Translations under genes and position numbers: made by a program
In this document: one piece after another, positions 40,187-49,373 of the stretch
Layout of the letters: every line of letters begins with the position of its first letter
Numbering within the stretch: the first letter of the stretch is position 1
The notes under the pieces: model-generated
The model's input: the letters and a program-made list of their open reading frames with translations, nothing else
Told to the model about the DNA's origin: nothing
Database searches by the model: none
Assembly: GCA_030754235.1 (NCBI GenBank)
Contig: JASMAS010000024.1
Coordinates: 19,398 to 83,397, forward strand
DNA length: 64,000 nucleotides
Direction: 5' to 3'
Origin: Litorilituus sp.
Lineage (GTDB): Bacteria > Pseudomonadota > Gammaproteobacteria > Enterobacterales > Alteromonadaceae

Positions 40187-40358
40187 AAGAAAGGATACTC
40201 CTGAAATTTAAACTATTATAGCAGCACCTTAACTAAGCTATTTATTAAGGTGCTAGTATTATTACAAAATATACCCCAAAATAGACACAAGCAGGTAAAC
40301 TTAGTTCACCATTACTTACCTGCTATTTGTAACACTTTATTTCTTAATGGAATCAGTA

Positions 40359-40817
40359 CTAGTCAGAGCTAGTGGCATTGGTAGGTTTTTTATCAACGAA
40401 TAAACCACTTGCTTGACTTGAATAATCAAGAGGGGCTTCTGTTGATGGTTCAACATTGTCGCTAGTGCGTTTAGGGTGTCTTAAACTTGCTGTTTGGGCG
40501 AGTTGTTGCTGTGTTTCTTGCGAGAAAAACGGCATACCTTCAACATCCGCCGTGGTTACTCTTTGCAACAAATGTGTACTCTCTTCCATTTGTTTCATAG
40601 CCGTCTGGCAAGTTGAGTTCATTTGCTCTAATAATTTTGCGGAACTATCTAAATGATCAGCAACATCAAGTTTATATTGGGCTAATGCAGTTTCACTTTT
40701 ATTCACTTGCTCGGCGAGTTTACGTTGCTCTTGACTTGATGAAGATAGAAAGTGGTTTACAAAGAAGCCAATAATACTGCCGACAATGAAAATAATTAAT
40801 GCGGTTACTACAGTCAT
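40359..40817 (-). CDS. zapG: YhcB/ZapG family DUF1043 protein
   Basis: N-terminal TM IIFIVGSIIGFFVNHFLSSS followed by coiled coil; typical degQ neighbour. Confidence 0.82.
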   Translation of the reverse strand: MTVVTALIIFIVGSIIGFFVNHFLSSSSQEQRKLAEQVNKSETALAQYKLDVADHLDSSAKLLEQMNSTCQTAMKQMEESTHLLQRVTTADVEGMPFFSQETQQQLAQTASLRHPKRTSDNVEPSTEAPLDYSSQASGLFVDKKPTNATSSD

Positions 40818-41248
40818 GGATTTTCCTCAGATTATATTGGAAATAGAATAATGAATTTATTAAATATAGGACACTTATAGTTTACAATAATATTGTTTAA
40901 CTTGCTTATATAAAGCATATGTTAGCAAAACTTTCTTTTCAAGCGAATAGGGTCTGTTGATCTTTCACGGTTAAATGTTGTTCGAGATAAAAGCGTTTTA
41001 ATTGAGCTGAGTAATGTATGTAGTTTAGTCACTCTAAGCATATACTATTCAAGATAGCGTAAAACGCTTTTAGCCGAATCCTTCGGACAGCGTTTGTTGG
41101 TCATTTTTACGGCGTTATCGCCTTTTTATGTGGAATAACCACATAATAAAAGTTCCGTCTTGTATAAATGCCCAATAAACTGCAGCAACACAATCTTGAA
41201 AGATCAACAGAGCCTAATAAAACACTTAATTTAATTTACGGTTCTGTC

Positions 41249-42364
41249 ATGATTAAACTTTCCCCTATTGATAAGTATAAACAAGATCTAGCACAAGATG
41301 ACTTTCTTTTTGATGCTGCACAAGAGGATGCTGTGAAGCATTTACAACGTTTATACGAAGACTTGCAAGTAAAGCCTGTAGCTGTGTCAGGTTTTAAAAA
41401 AGTATTAAATCGCTGGAAAAAGGTGTATGCAAAGCCTGAAATGAACCCAGTTAAAGGCTTATATTTTTGGGGAGGTGTTGGTCGTGGCAAAACCTACTTA
41501 GTCGATACATTTTATGATTGCTTGCCCTTTGAGAATAAAATGCGTGTTCATTTTCACCGTTTTATGCACAGAGTGCATCAAGAGTTAAAAGGACTCACGG
41601 GGCAATCAGATCCGCTTAAAATAATTGCTAAAAAGTTCGCACAAGAAACATGTATTATTTGTTTTGATGAATTTTTTGTTTCAGACATTACTGACGCGAT
41701 GATTTTAGGGACTTTATTTGAAGAGTTATTTGCCCATCATGTTACTTTGGTGGCGACCTCAAATATAATTCCTGATCAACTTTATCGTAATGGTTTACAA
41801 CGGGCGCGATTTTTACCTGCAATCAAGCTCATTAATAAGCACACAGAAATCGTCAATGTCGATAGTGGTGTTGATTATCGCTTACGTACTTTAGAGCAAG
41901 CAGAGATATATCATTACCCACTTGATAAGCAAGCTAATGAAAACTTGCATCACTATTTTAGGCAACTTTCCGGTGAAGAAGGTGATGTGGGAGCTGAGAT
42001 TGAAATTAACAACCGTCAGTTAGCTACAGTAGTCGTATCTGATGGTGTGGTGTATTTTGATTTTTCTGTCTTGTGTGAAAGTGCTCGTAGCCAAAGTGAT
42101 TACATGGAAATTAGCCAACTGTATCAAACGGTATTACTGGCCAATGTAAAACAAATGGATAAAGACAGCGATGATAGTACAAGGCGATTTATAGCTATGG
42201 TTGATGAGTTTTATGAGCGTCATGTTAAGCTTATTATTTCAGCTGAAACACCGTTAGCAGATTTATATCGTGGGGGTAACCTTGCCTTTGAATTTAAGCG
42301 TTGTTTAAGTCGGTTACAGGAAATGCAGTCTCACGATTATTTGGCAAGTGAACATTTGCCTTAA
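41249..42364 (+). CDS. zapE: Cell division ATPase ZapE (AFG1 family)
   Basis: GLYFWGGVGRGKTYLVDTFYD Walker A, HRFMHRVHQEL, CFDEFFVSDI; ATG at 41249 preferred to 41168. Confidence 0.92.
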   Translation: MIKLSPIDKYKQDLAQDDFLFDAAQEDAVKHLQRLYEDLQVKPVAVSGFKKVLNRWKKVYAKPEMNPVKGLYFWGGVGRGKTYLVDTFYDCLPFENKMRVHFHRFMHRVHQELKGLTGQSDPLKIIAKKFAQETCIICFDEFFVSDITDAMILGTLFEELFAHHVTLVATSNIIPDQLYRNGLQRARFLPAIKLINKHTEIVNVDSGVDYRLRTLEQAEIYHYPLDKQANENLHHYFRQLSGEEGDVGAEIEINNRQLATVVVSDGVVYFDFSVLCESARSQSDYMEISQLYQTVLLANVKQMDKDSDDSTRRFIAMVDEFYERHVKLIISAETPLADLYRGGNLAFEFKRCLSRLQEMQSHDYLASEHLP

Positions 42365-42522
42365 TTCTTAACCGTTTTATTGCACATGGCAAGTTTCTTT
42401 TTGAACAAGCTTAGCGCTAAGGTGAGCACAGTGACTTAAAACGCTGGGGTGTCATGGTTAGAAATAGCCCAAAATAAACGCGGAAAAATAATGGGTTACT
42501 TTGGGCTTGGGCAATCGTAGTG

Positions 42523-43371
42523 CTAGTACATTAACGTATAGAGTTTACGACGATATTTTGTCGCTAGCGCATCACCATCAGGCAAAGCTTTGAGCACATC
42601 TAAAAACAGTTCTTTACTCTTATCTTTGCTGTCACTATCTCCTGCCTGTACTAATCTAAATAATAATTTTAAGGCATCTTCATGGCGATTGACTTGGCTG
42701 TATTGTGCTGCAAGTTGGTGTTGAACCTCTATATCCTTAGGGGTGGCAGACAGTTTTTCTTCTAACGCCTGTATCTCAGGAGAGTTAGCCGCTTGGCTTG
42801 CTAACTCTAATTTTGCCAATAGAGCTTGGTAGTAACTGTCTTGATCAACCATTAAAATACTATCGAGCAATACTTGTGCATCATCAGTTTTTCCTAATTG
42901 AATAGTCACATCAGCTAATAGTAATTTGATGTCGGCTCGTTCATTATTGGCTTGATAAGCCTGAGTGATGGTGCTAAACGCTTCATTTAACTTGTTATCG
43001 GCGAACAAAGTCTGTGCTTGTGCTAAGAGTAAATCTTCTGGTTGAGGCAAATGCTTTTCTAAAAATGTAGCAACAGTCTCATCGCTTTGTGGCCCAGAAA
43101 TACCGTCAATGGGTTGTCCATCTTTTACCAGTATTGCTGTAGGTAAACCTTGAATACCAAACTGCTGGGCTATTTGTTGTTCAGTTTGGCAATCGACAGT
43201 TGCCATAAGTACTTGCTCTGTAAAAGGTGAAACTTTGGTGGTTAGCTTATCTCTTAGTTCGACACTTTCAGGAATTTGCTGCGCCCAAAACGCTACGAGT
43301 ACTAATTTATGTTTTGATTCATCTAAAATTACTTGTTGAAAGTTTTCTAAGGTTATTGCGATTGATGCCAT
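42523..43371 (-). CDS. Thioredoxin-TPR chaperedoxin-like protein (CnoX/YbbN)
   Basis: Thioredoxin-like N-domain without CxxC, TPR-like C-domain. Confidence 0.82.
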   Translation of the reverse strand: MASIAITLENFQQVILDESKHKLVLVAFWAQQIPESVELRDKLTTKVSPFTEQVLMATVDCQTEQQIAQQFGIQGLPTAILVKDGQPIDGISGPQSDETVATFLEKHLPQPEDLLLAQAQTLFADNKLNEAFSTITQAYQANNERADIKLLLADVTIQLGKTDDAQVLLDSILMVDQDSYYQALLAKLELASQAANSPEIQALEEKLSATPKDIEVQHQLAAQYSQVNRHEDALKLLFRLVQAGDSDSKDKSKELFLDVLKALPDGDALATKYRRKLYTLMY

Positions 43372-43470
43372 GTTAATAATTTTCCCAGTGTTTTAAAGGA
43401 AATGAGTCTACTCTTTATTTGGGGGCTATTATCAGATAAACAAGCGAATAATAAATTAAATCAATAGACC

Positions 43471-44520
43471 TTAATTACCATTGGCAATTTGTTGCAACAA
43501 CTCTAGCCTCTGTATTTCTTGATCTGTTGGTTGATATGGCGTTTCGTCTAAGCTAGACACAGCAAAGTCATTAATTTCAAATTTACTAATAAGAGAGTGG
43601 CCAAAGCGTTTTTTAACACCTGGAGAAGGTGACATTAGTTCAACCATAATGGTAGATAAGTAAAAGGGAGACTCTCTTCCTTTTAATACCGAATGGTGGG
43701 CTTTTAAGGTTATTTGCTTATTTCCTTTTGTTAGCTTCTTTCTTTGAACTAAGTGCGCTACAGGTTGATCATTCGCATCGAATAAGTTTGCACTTACCCG
43801 GTACAAACCTGATTTTTCTGTGGTGATATTAGCGTTTATGGCCATATCCTTCCCTTTAGCTAAAGGGGTTTCAAAATCAGTAATCGTGGCAATTGGTATC
43901 ATATATCTTAAGGCTAAAATTATTGGAATTTCATACCCATCAACATTTACTATAACCTTTGCCTCTGGCTCCACTGGAAAATTTTTCTTTCCTTTCACTT
44001 CTAAAAACCACTTGTCACCGTTTTTATTCATCTTGCTTCTTACTAAGTATTGTTCACTCTCTTTATTAAATAAGCTGAAATGAACATTCTCAATGTTAGC
44101 GCCCTCAACAGTTATTTTTATTGGCTCTGGATATATATATCTATAATGAGATAAATAAGCACTAACACTATCTCCCTCATCATTAATTATCATTTTTTGA
44201 GGGTTAAAATAGTTAGGGTGTAATCTATCCATATTATTCACTTTTAATGGTTGTGAGTATGGTGGATATACTAATTGTGCAGCGTATGCTTTTGATATTA
44301 ATGCAGCAGATTCATTGCTCGTTAAAAAATCTATTTGTTGTTTCTTTTTTACTGTTTGAGAGAGGGAGGTGGGTCGGGGTAAGTTGCTGTCACGTTGTTG
44401 TTGCTTGTCCGCTAAAATGACAGGCGTATTTACTGGCTCTTTAGGTAACCAAAAAAGCCCAACCATACTCATCAATATGATGAGTATGGTTACTGACTTG
44501 ATTCTTTTTTTAGTAGTCAT
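43471..44520 (-). CDS. Membrane-anchored periplasmic hypothetical protein
   Basis: Single N-terminal TM then large periplasmic domain; immediately downstream of a secreted lipase-like gene. Confidence 0.5.
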   Translation of the reverse strand: MTTKKRIKSVTILIILMSMVGLFWLPKEPVNTPVILADKQQQRDSNLPRPTSLSQTVKKKQQIDFLTSNESAALISKAYAAQLVYPPYSQPLKVNNMDRLHPNYFNPQKMIINDEGDSVSAYLSHYRYIYPEPIKITVEGANIENVHFSLFNKESEQYLVRSKMNKNGDKWFLEVKGKKNFPVEPEAKVIVNVDGYEIPIILALRYMIPIATITDFETPLAKGKDMAINANITTEKSGLYRVSANLFDANDQPVAHLVQRKKLTKGNKQITLKAHHSVLKGRESPFYLSTIMVELMSPSPGVKKRFGHSLISKFEINDFAVSSLDETPYQPTDQEIQRLELLQQIANGN

Positions 44521-44531
44521 TTGTCGTCTAG

Positions 44532-45578
44532 CTAATTAGGAATGGCGGAATAAATTAATGCTGACAAACTGTCATTTTTCGAGTTTTTCACGTAAAGGTA
44601 GTCGCTTTTCCAAAACCACCAACCCTTTGTTTGCTGATAGGTATCAAATACTATGCTTTCACCACTTTGAAATTGCTCGACACTGCTGGCTGTTGTGACT
44701 TTGCCTTGCTGTTCTTGCTCTAAAAGTGAGCCATGACTATAAGCGTCACTCATAAGCATAGGGTAGTGATAAGGCATAAAACCAGCAACCGCATTTGATT
44801 GGTAATTTAGCTTGCCGCTAATACTAACTGCAGAGCTACAACTGCCATAATGCCCTTGTCTATTTCCGCCACAAGATGAATGCGTTCCTACAACCCCATC
44901 ATCGTTGCCTTGAATAAAAGGGCTTGTCACTCCTAGGTATTCAGTGGCATCACCAATAAAGCGTAGACGCGGTATTCTAGCATCAGGGAAAGGAGCTAAT
45001 TGCCTAGCATTATTAACTTTAAGATCGTGCAGAACTCCCATTTCATCTGTTAAATCACCACCAAGCCAAGCTTCAAGTGCTGCTTCAATTAAAAATGTCC
45101 AATTTTCGGTTGCTTGCGCAACACTAACTGCAAGATCTGCCAGTTCGCTTCCGCCACCAGCACCTGCAATATCGAAGGTTGCAACTATATTAAGAGGAGT
45201 TAAGCCTGCATTTTCTAGCCATGTTTCTTGATTTTCAATGATATACCTAGCCACAAGATCCCCGGTTGAGTGGGTAACAAAAATACAACCCGGCGAGCAA
45301 AAATTGCTTTGTGAGAAACTTTTTAGTTTAGGCCAAACATAATCGGTTGAAATTTTTTCTTCAACTCGTTCGTAAGATGGCCAGTCAATTCTTGCATCTG
45401 CAAGGTTGTCCCAATAGCCACTCCAATAATCCTGCCCATTAGCGGTGACATCACCATCGTTGAGCAGCTGTTGCGGTTGAAAGCCGTGAATAAGTACTAT
45501 TTTGTGTTTTTTTGCATAGGTGCTGCCTGAAAAGAGAGCTAGAATGAGGCCAGCAAGAACAATTGTTTTTTTTATCAT
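44532..45578 (-). CDS. Secreted lipase-like alpha/beta hydrolase
   Basis: Signal peptide from internal Met at 45578 (MIKKTIVLAGLILALFSGSTYA); IVLIHGF oxyanion region and FVTHSTGDLVARYI nucleophile elbow. Confidence 0.75.
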   Translation of the reverse strand: MIKKTIVLAGLILALFSGSTYAKKHKIVLIHGFQPQQLLNDGDVTANGQDYWSGYWDNLADARIDWPSYERVEEKISTDYVWPKLKSFSQSNFCSPGCIFVTHSTGDLVARYIIENQETWLENAGLTPLNIVATFDIAGAGGGSELADLAVSVAQATENWTFLIEAALEAWLGGDLTDEMGVLHDLKVNNARQLAPFPDARIPRLRFIGDATEYLGVTSPFIQGNDDGVVGTHSSCGGNRQGHYGSCSSAVSISGKLNYQSNAVAGFMPYHYPMLMSDAYSHGSLLEQEQQGKVTTASSVEQFQSGESIVFDTYQQTKGWWFWKSDYLYVKNSKNDSLSALIYSAIPN

Positions 45579-45714
45579 TTTATTGCCTTGAATATTGTAA
45601 TTAATTTTTATTATATAGTGGTCAGATGTTAGACCACTTAACAAATAGCATAAAGTATTCATAAATTTTTAGCAATAGTCCGTTTTTCGTACAAATATTT
45701 ACCTTTAATGGGGT

Positions 45715-46542
45715 TTATAGTACAAACCATAATAGGCCTGCGCCCAATATAAGCCGATATAGTACAAAGGGCATCATACCGAGTTTATTTAATAAAATTA
45801 GAAAATAATGAATGCAGGTATAAGCACTCACAAAAGCGATTAGGCTACCTAAACCTATTGCCTGCCAGTTTACCGCCTCAGTAGATAACATTAATTTTAA
45901 GGTTAAATAACTGCCCGCCATGGCTATGGCAGGTATCGATAGTAAAAATGAGAAGCGAGCCGCGTTATCACGAGATAACCCTAACATTAGGCCTATTGTC
46001 ATGGTAATACCTGAGCGAGAAGTACCTGGAATAAGCGCTATGGCTTGAGCTACACCAATTAGCATAGCCCCTTTAAATCCTAATTTTTCCATTGGCTTAT
46101 GGTTGTTTCTATTACCGGCTTTGATATCAGCAAAGCCAAGTAAAAAACCAAAAAGTAAGGTTGTCGTGGCAATCACTAGCGCAGAGCGTAAATGTTCTTC
46201 GATGAAATCTTTTCCAAATAGACCAAATAGCCCAGCCGGGATTGTGGCAAAAATAATCCACCATGCCAGTTTGCCGTCAAAACTATCCTGCGCATGCATG
46301 TTTTTAGCTGGGCCAATGTTGAGTGTGCCAAGCCAATCAATAGCCATAGCGCGTAATGTTTGACGAAAATAAAACATCACGGCTAATAAAGTACCGACAT
46401 GTACAGCAACATCAAAACCTAGTCCTTGATCTTGCCAACCTAAAAGTTGTGAAGGTAAAATTAAATGGGCTGAGCTTGAAATAGGTAAAAACTCGGTTAA
46501 GCCTTGTAATAACGCCAAAATGATAATTTCTAATGTACTCAT
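45715..46542 (-). CDS. uppP: Undecaprenyl-diphosphatase
   Basis: [19 protein letters not shown] and [11 protein letters not shown] motifs. Confidence 0.95.
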   Translation of the reverse strand: MSTLEIIILALLQGLTEFLPISSSAHLILPSQLLGWQDQGLGFDVAVHVGTLLAVMFYFRQTLRAMAIDWLGTLNIGPAKNMHAQDSFDGKLAWWIIFATIPAGLFGLFGKDFIEEHLRSALVIATTTLLFGFLLGFADIKAGNRNNHKPMEKLGFKGAMLIGVAQAIALIPGTSRSGITMTIGLMLGLSRDNAARFSFLLSIPAIAMAGSYLTLKLMLSTEAVNWQAIGLGSLIAFVSAYTCIHYFLILLNKLGMMPFVLYRLILGAGLLWFVL

Positions 46543-46601
46543 AACTTCCTTCGGTATTGTTAAAAACGGTATTAATTCACTTTAAAAATGCGTGTTATTT
46601 C

Positions 46602-47099
46602 TTACCAGCACTTATTAATCATTACTAATGCTTGGCTTGATTTGTCGTAATTTTGCCATAAATTTTCGTAGCTATTATGGCATATGGGGTGTGTTAATTT
46701 TGCTGCTATTTCACTGAGAGGCCATAAAACAAAAGCATTTTTGATTATTTCATCACGAGGCAACTGTGCAGGTGAATTAGTGATCAGCGTGTCATATAGC
46801 AGTAAATCAAGGTCTAAAGTACGAGGACTAAATTTTTTTGCTTGAGGGCTGCGACCAAAACGTACCTCAATATCACGTAAAATGGTGGTCACTTTTACAA
46901 CGCTAAAGGGTGTTTTAATACCAATAACCATGTTATAAAAAGCGACACCATCAAAGCCGACGGCTTCACTTTTAAATAAAGAAGAAAGTGATAATGCATC
47001 AAAAGGCAGTTCAAATGCTTCAGCAAGTGCTTTAAGACCATGTTTAACATGGTACTCACGTTCAATATTACTGCCTAAAGAAATATAAATTTGAGCCAT
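46602..47099 (-). CDS. folK: 2-amino-4-hydroxy-6-hydroxymethyldihydropteridine diphosphokinase
   Basis: ISLGSNIE, RDIEVRFGRSPQAKKFSPRTLDLDLLLY. Confidence 0.93.
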   Translation of the reverse strand: MAQIYISLGSNIEREYHVKHGLKALAEAFELPFDALSLSSLFKSEAVGFDGVAFYNMVIGIKTPFSVVKVTTILRDIEVRFGRSPQAKKFSPRTLDLDLLLYDTLITNSPAQLPRDEIIKNAFVLWPLSEIAAKLTHPICHNSYENLWQNYDKSSQALVMINKCW

Positions 47100-47470
47100 T
47101 ATCTTAACGCGTCTCGCTTAAAAGCCCCACGTTCTATACTGACACCAACGGTATCGGCATTGTGCACAGCGCCAGGTTTGCCAATGGTGAGTTTTAGCCA
47201 AGGAATGTGGTATTGAGTCATTAAAAATTCAGCCAATCTTTCCGCTAATGTTTCTAATAAATCAACAGGATTATGGTTGGCAAATTTTTCAATTGCGATG
47301 GAAATTTCTGCATAGTCTACCGTTTTTGACAGTTCATCATTAGCTGCGGCTTTCGCTGTGTCCCAAGCCATTTCTACATCAATGACCAGAGTTTGCTTTA
47401 TTTCTTTTTCCCATTGAAAAAAACCAATGGTGGTTTGAATATGCAAACCTCTAATAAAAACTTTGTCCAT
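47099..47470 (-). CDS. folB: Dihydroneopterin aldolase
   Basis: VFIRGLHIQTTIGFFQWEK, TVDYAEI, TLAERLAEF; 1-nt overlap with folK. Confidence 0.93.
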   Translation of the reverse strand: MDKVFIRGLHIQTTIGFFQWEKEIKQTLVIDVEMAWDTAKAAANDELSKTVDYAEISIAIEKFANHNPVDLLETLAERLAEFLMTQYHIPWLKLTIGKPGAVHNADTVGVSIERGAFKRDALR

Positions 47471-47601
47471 GTGACTTCCGTTATGTTACTTAATTAAGGT
47501 AATTGTTACAAAATAAATGCGAGTTTACCTGTGTGACAGTAGAAAAACTAGCGGATATCGAGATAGAATAATAAAATAATATTAATTTTTACTAATTTGT
47601 T

Positions 47602-48225
47602 ATGGTCATGTTGCTATTAACCCTTGCTATGATAATTGCTGCTTATTTAATAGGTTCAATTTCTAGTGCCATTTTGATATGCAAAATGCTGGGATTACCT
47701 GATCCTCGTACTACAGGCTCTCATAATCCTGGGGCGACTAATGTGTTAAGAATAAGCAATAAATTGACCGCTGGAACGGTATTGTTTCTTGATATTTTAA
47801 AAGGGACTATTCCAGTGTGGGGGGCTTATTTTTTATATGCTTTTTTGGGACAAAAAGAGCCTTTATATTTAGGTTTTATTGGTGTTGCCGCTTGTTTAGG
47901 GCACATGTATCCAATTTTTTTTGGCTTTCAAGGCGGAAAAGCCGTTGCCACAGCATTAGGGACTTTATTACCTATCGGCTTAGGGTTAGGGGTATTATTG
48001 ATGATTACTTGGGGCATTGTGGCTAAGGTAAGTCGTTACTCAAGCTTGGCCGCTATTGTTACGGTATCAATAGCACCACTTTTTGTTTTATTACTTAAAC
48101 CGCTTTATGTCTATCCTACCCTGATGTTAAGCGGTCTCATCATCTTTCGCCATAAAGATAATATAGTGCGCCTACTTAAGGGCACTGAAAGTAAAATTTC
48201 TACTAAAAATAATGTCAAAGCATAG
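47602..48225 (+). CDS. plsY: Glycerol-3-phosphate acyltransferase PlsY
   Basis: [36 protein letters not shown]. Confidence 0.94.
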   Translation: MVMLLLTLAMIIAAYLIGSISSAILICKMLGLPDPRTTGSHNPGATNVLRISNKLTAGTVLFLDILKGTIPVWGAYFLYAFLGQKEPLYLGFIGVAACLGHMYPIFFGFQGGKAVATALGTLLPIGLGLGVLLMITWGIVAKVSRYSSLAAIVTVSIAPLFVLLLKPLYVYPTLMLSGLIIFRHKDNIVRLLKGTESKISTKNNVKA

Positions 48226-48246
48226 TGTGTCGACTTTAGGAGCTTT

Positions 48247-49362
48247 ATGAAAAAAATAACATTCATTACTTGGTTCATGCTTTTCTCTGTTGGGGTCACA
48301 TCACAAGCCATTTTTGCTCAGCAATTTCCAGCTGCTCACGTGAATGTTATTCGTATAAAACAGACTGAACTTGCACCTGTTGTTTGGGTGTCTGGTACCG
48401 TTGTTAGCCAAAATGATGCTGAAATTTCTGCTGAAATATCGTCTCGGCTAATTAGTTTATCAGCCGTTGGAACACAGGTTGATAAAGGCGATATCATTGC
48501 CCAACTTGATGATAAGCAATTACAAATAAAGTTCACAGAAGCACAAGCTAAGGTATCAAATAGTCAAGTACATTTGCGTTTCCTTGAACATGAAGTGCTC
48601 AGAGAACAACAGTTGGTGAAAAAGAAGTTGTCTGCACCAAGCCAATTAGATAGAACAATTTCGGAACGCGATATTGCTAAAGGGGAGGTCATTGCAGCCA
48701 AGGCAAGGCTTGTTAACGTAGAGCAAGATCTTTCTTATACCCAAGTAAAAGCTCCTTTTGCAGGTGTTATTGCCCAGCGTATTGCTAGTTTGGGTGAATA
48801 TGTTACTCATGGTAGTGCTATGGTACGCCTGGTTGAAACAACCAATGCTCAGGCAAGCGTTTATGTCCCTATTGCTGCTTACCCGTTTTTGCAACAAGCC
48901 AAACACCTTAGAGTTGAATCAGCTTTAGGTCAGGGTACTGCTAAGATTAAAACTTTAGTACCTGTGGCCAATCCCCGTTCTCATTTAATGGAAGTACGTT
49001 TAGATATGTCAACATTTGCTTGGCCTATTGGTTTAAGTATTAAAGCCCAAGTGGCTAATGGCTTAAGTGCTTTAGCGCTAGCTGTACCAAGAGATGCTCT
49101 TGTTCTTCGTCGTGGTGGAGCAAGTGTTTTTCGCATTAATGTTATCGGTAAAGAACAGAAAGCGGAGCAAATCCCTGTCGACGTTGGCATTGGTATGGAT
49201 GAGTTAGTGTCTATTTCTAGTACTAAATCAGGCACAATACTTCAATCAGGTGATTTGATTGTTATTCGCGGTGCTGAACGTCTACAAGATGGACAGAATG
49301 TAGCTATTAAAAAAAATAATGACGCCCTTGTTTCTGGTTATAATTCAGACAAGAAAGAGTAG
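48247..49362 (+). CDS. RND efflux periplasmic adaptor (membrane fusion protein)
   Basis: Biotinyl-lipoyl-like VWVSGTVVSQNDAEISAEISSRL...VKAPFAGVIAQRIASLGEYV. Confidence 0.92.
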   Translation: MKKITFITWFMLFSVGVTSQAIFAQQFPAAHVNVIRIKQTELAPVVWVSGTVVSQNDAEISAEISSRLISLSAVGTQVDKGDIIAQLDDKQLQIKFTEAQAKVSNSQVHLRFLEHEVLREQQLVKKKLSAPSQLDRTISERDIAKGEVIAAKARLVNVEQDLSYTQVKAPFAGVIAQRIASLGEYVTHGSAMVRLVETTNAQASVYVPIAAYPFLQQAKHLRVESALGQGTAKIKTLVPVANPRSHLMEVRLDMSTFAWPIGLSIKAQVANGLSALALAVPRDALVLRRGGASVFRINVIGKEQKAEQIPVDVGIGMDELVSISSTKSGTILQSGDLIVIRGAERLQDGQNVAIKKNNDALVSGYNSDKKE

Positions 49363-49373
49363 GGCAATATAAT

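Noticed and set aside
40223-40324. Two hairpins (AGCACCTTAA/TTAAGGTGCT and AGCAGGTAA/TTACCTGCT) between zapG and degQ
   Set aside because: Could be terminators of zapG but neither has a convincing T-tract on the right side; left unannotated
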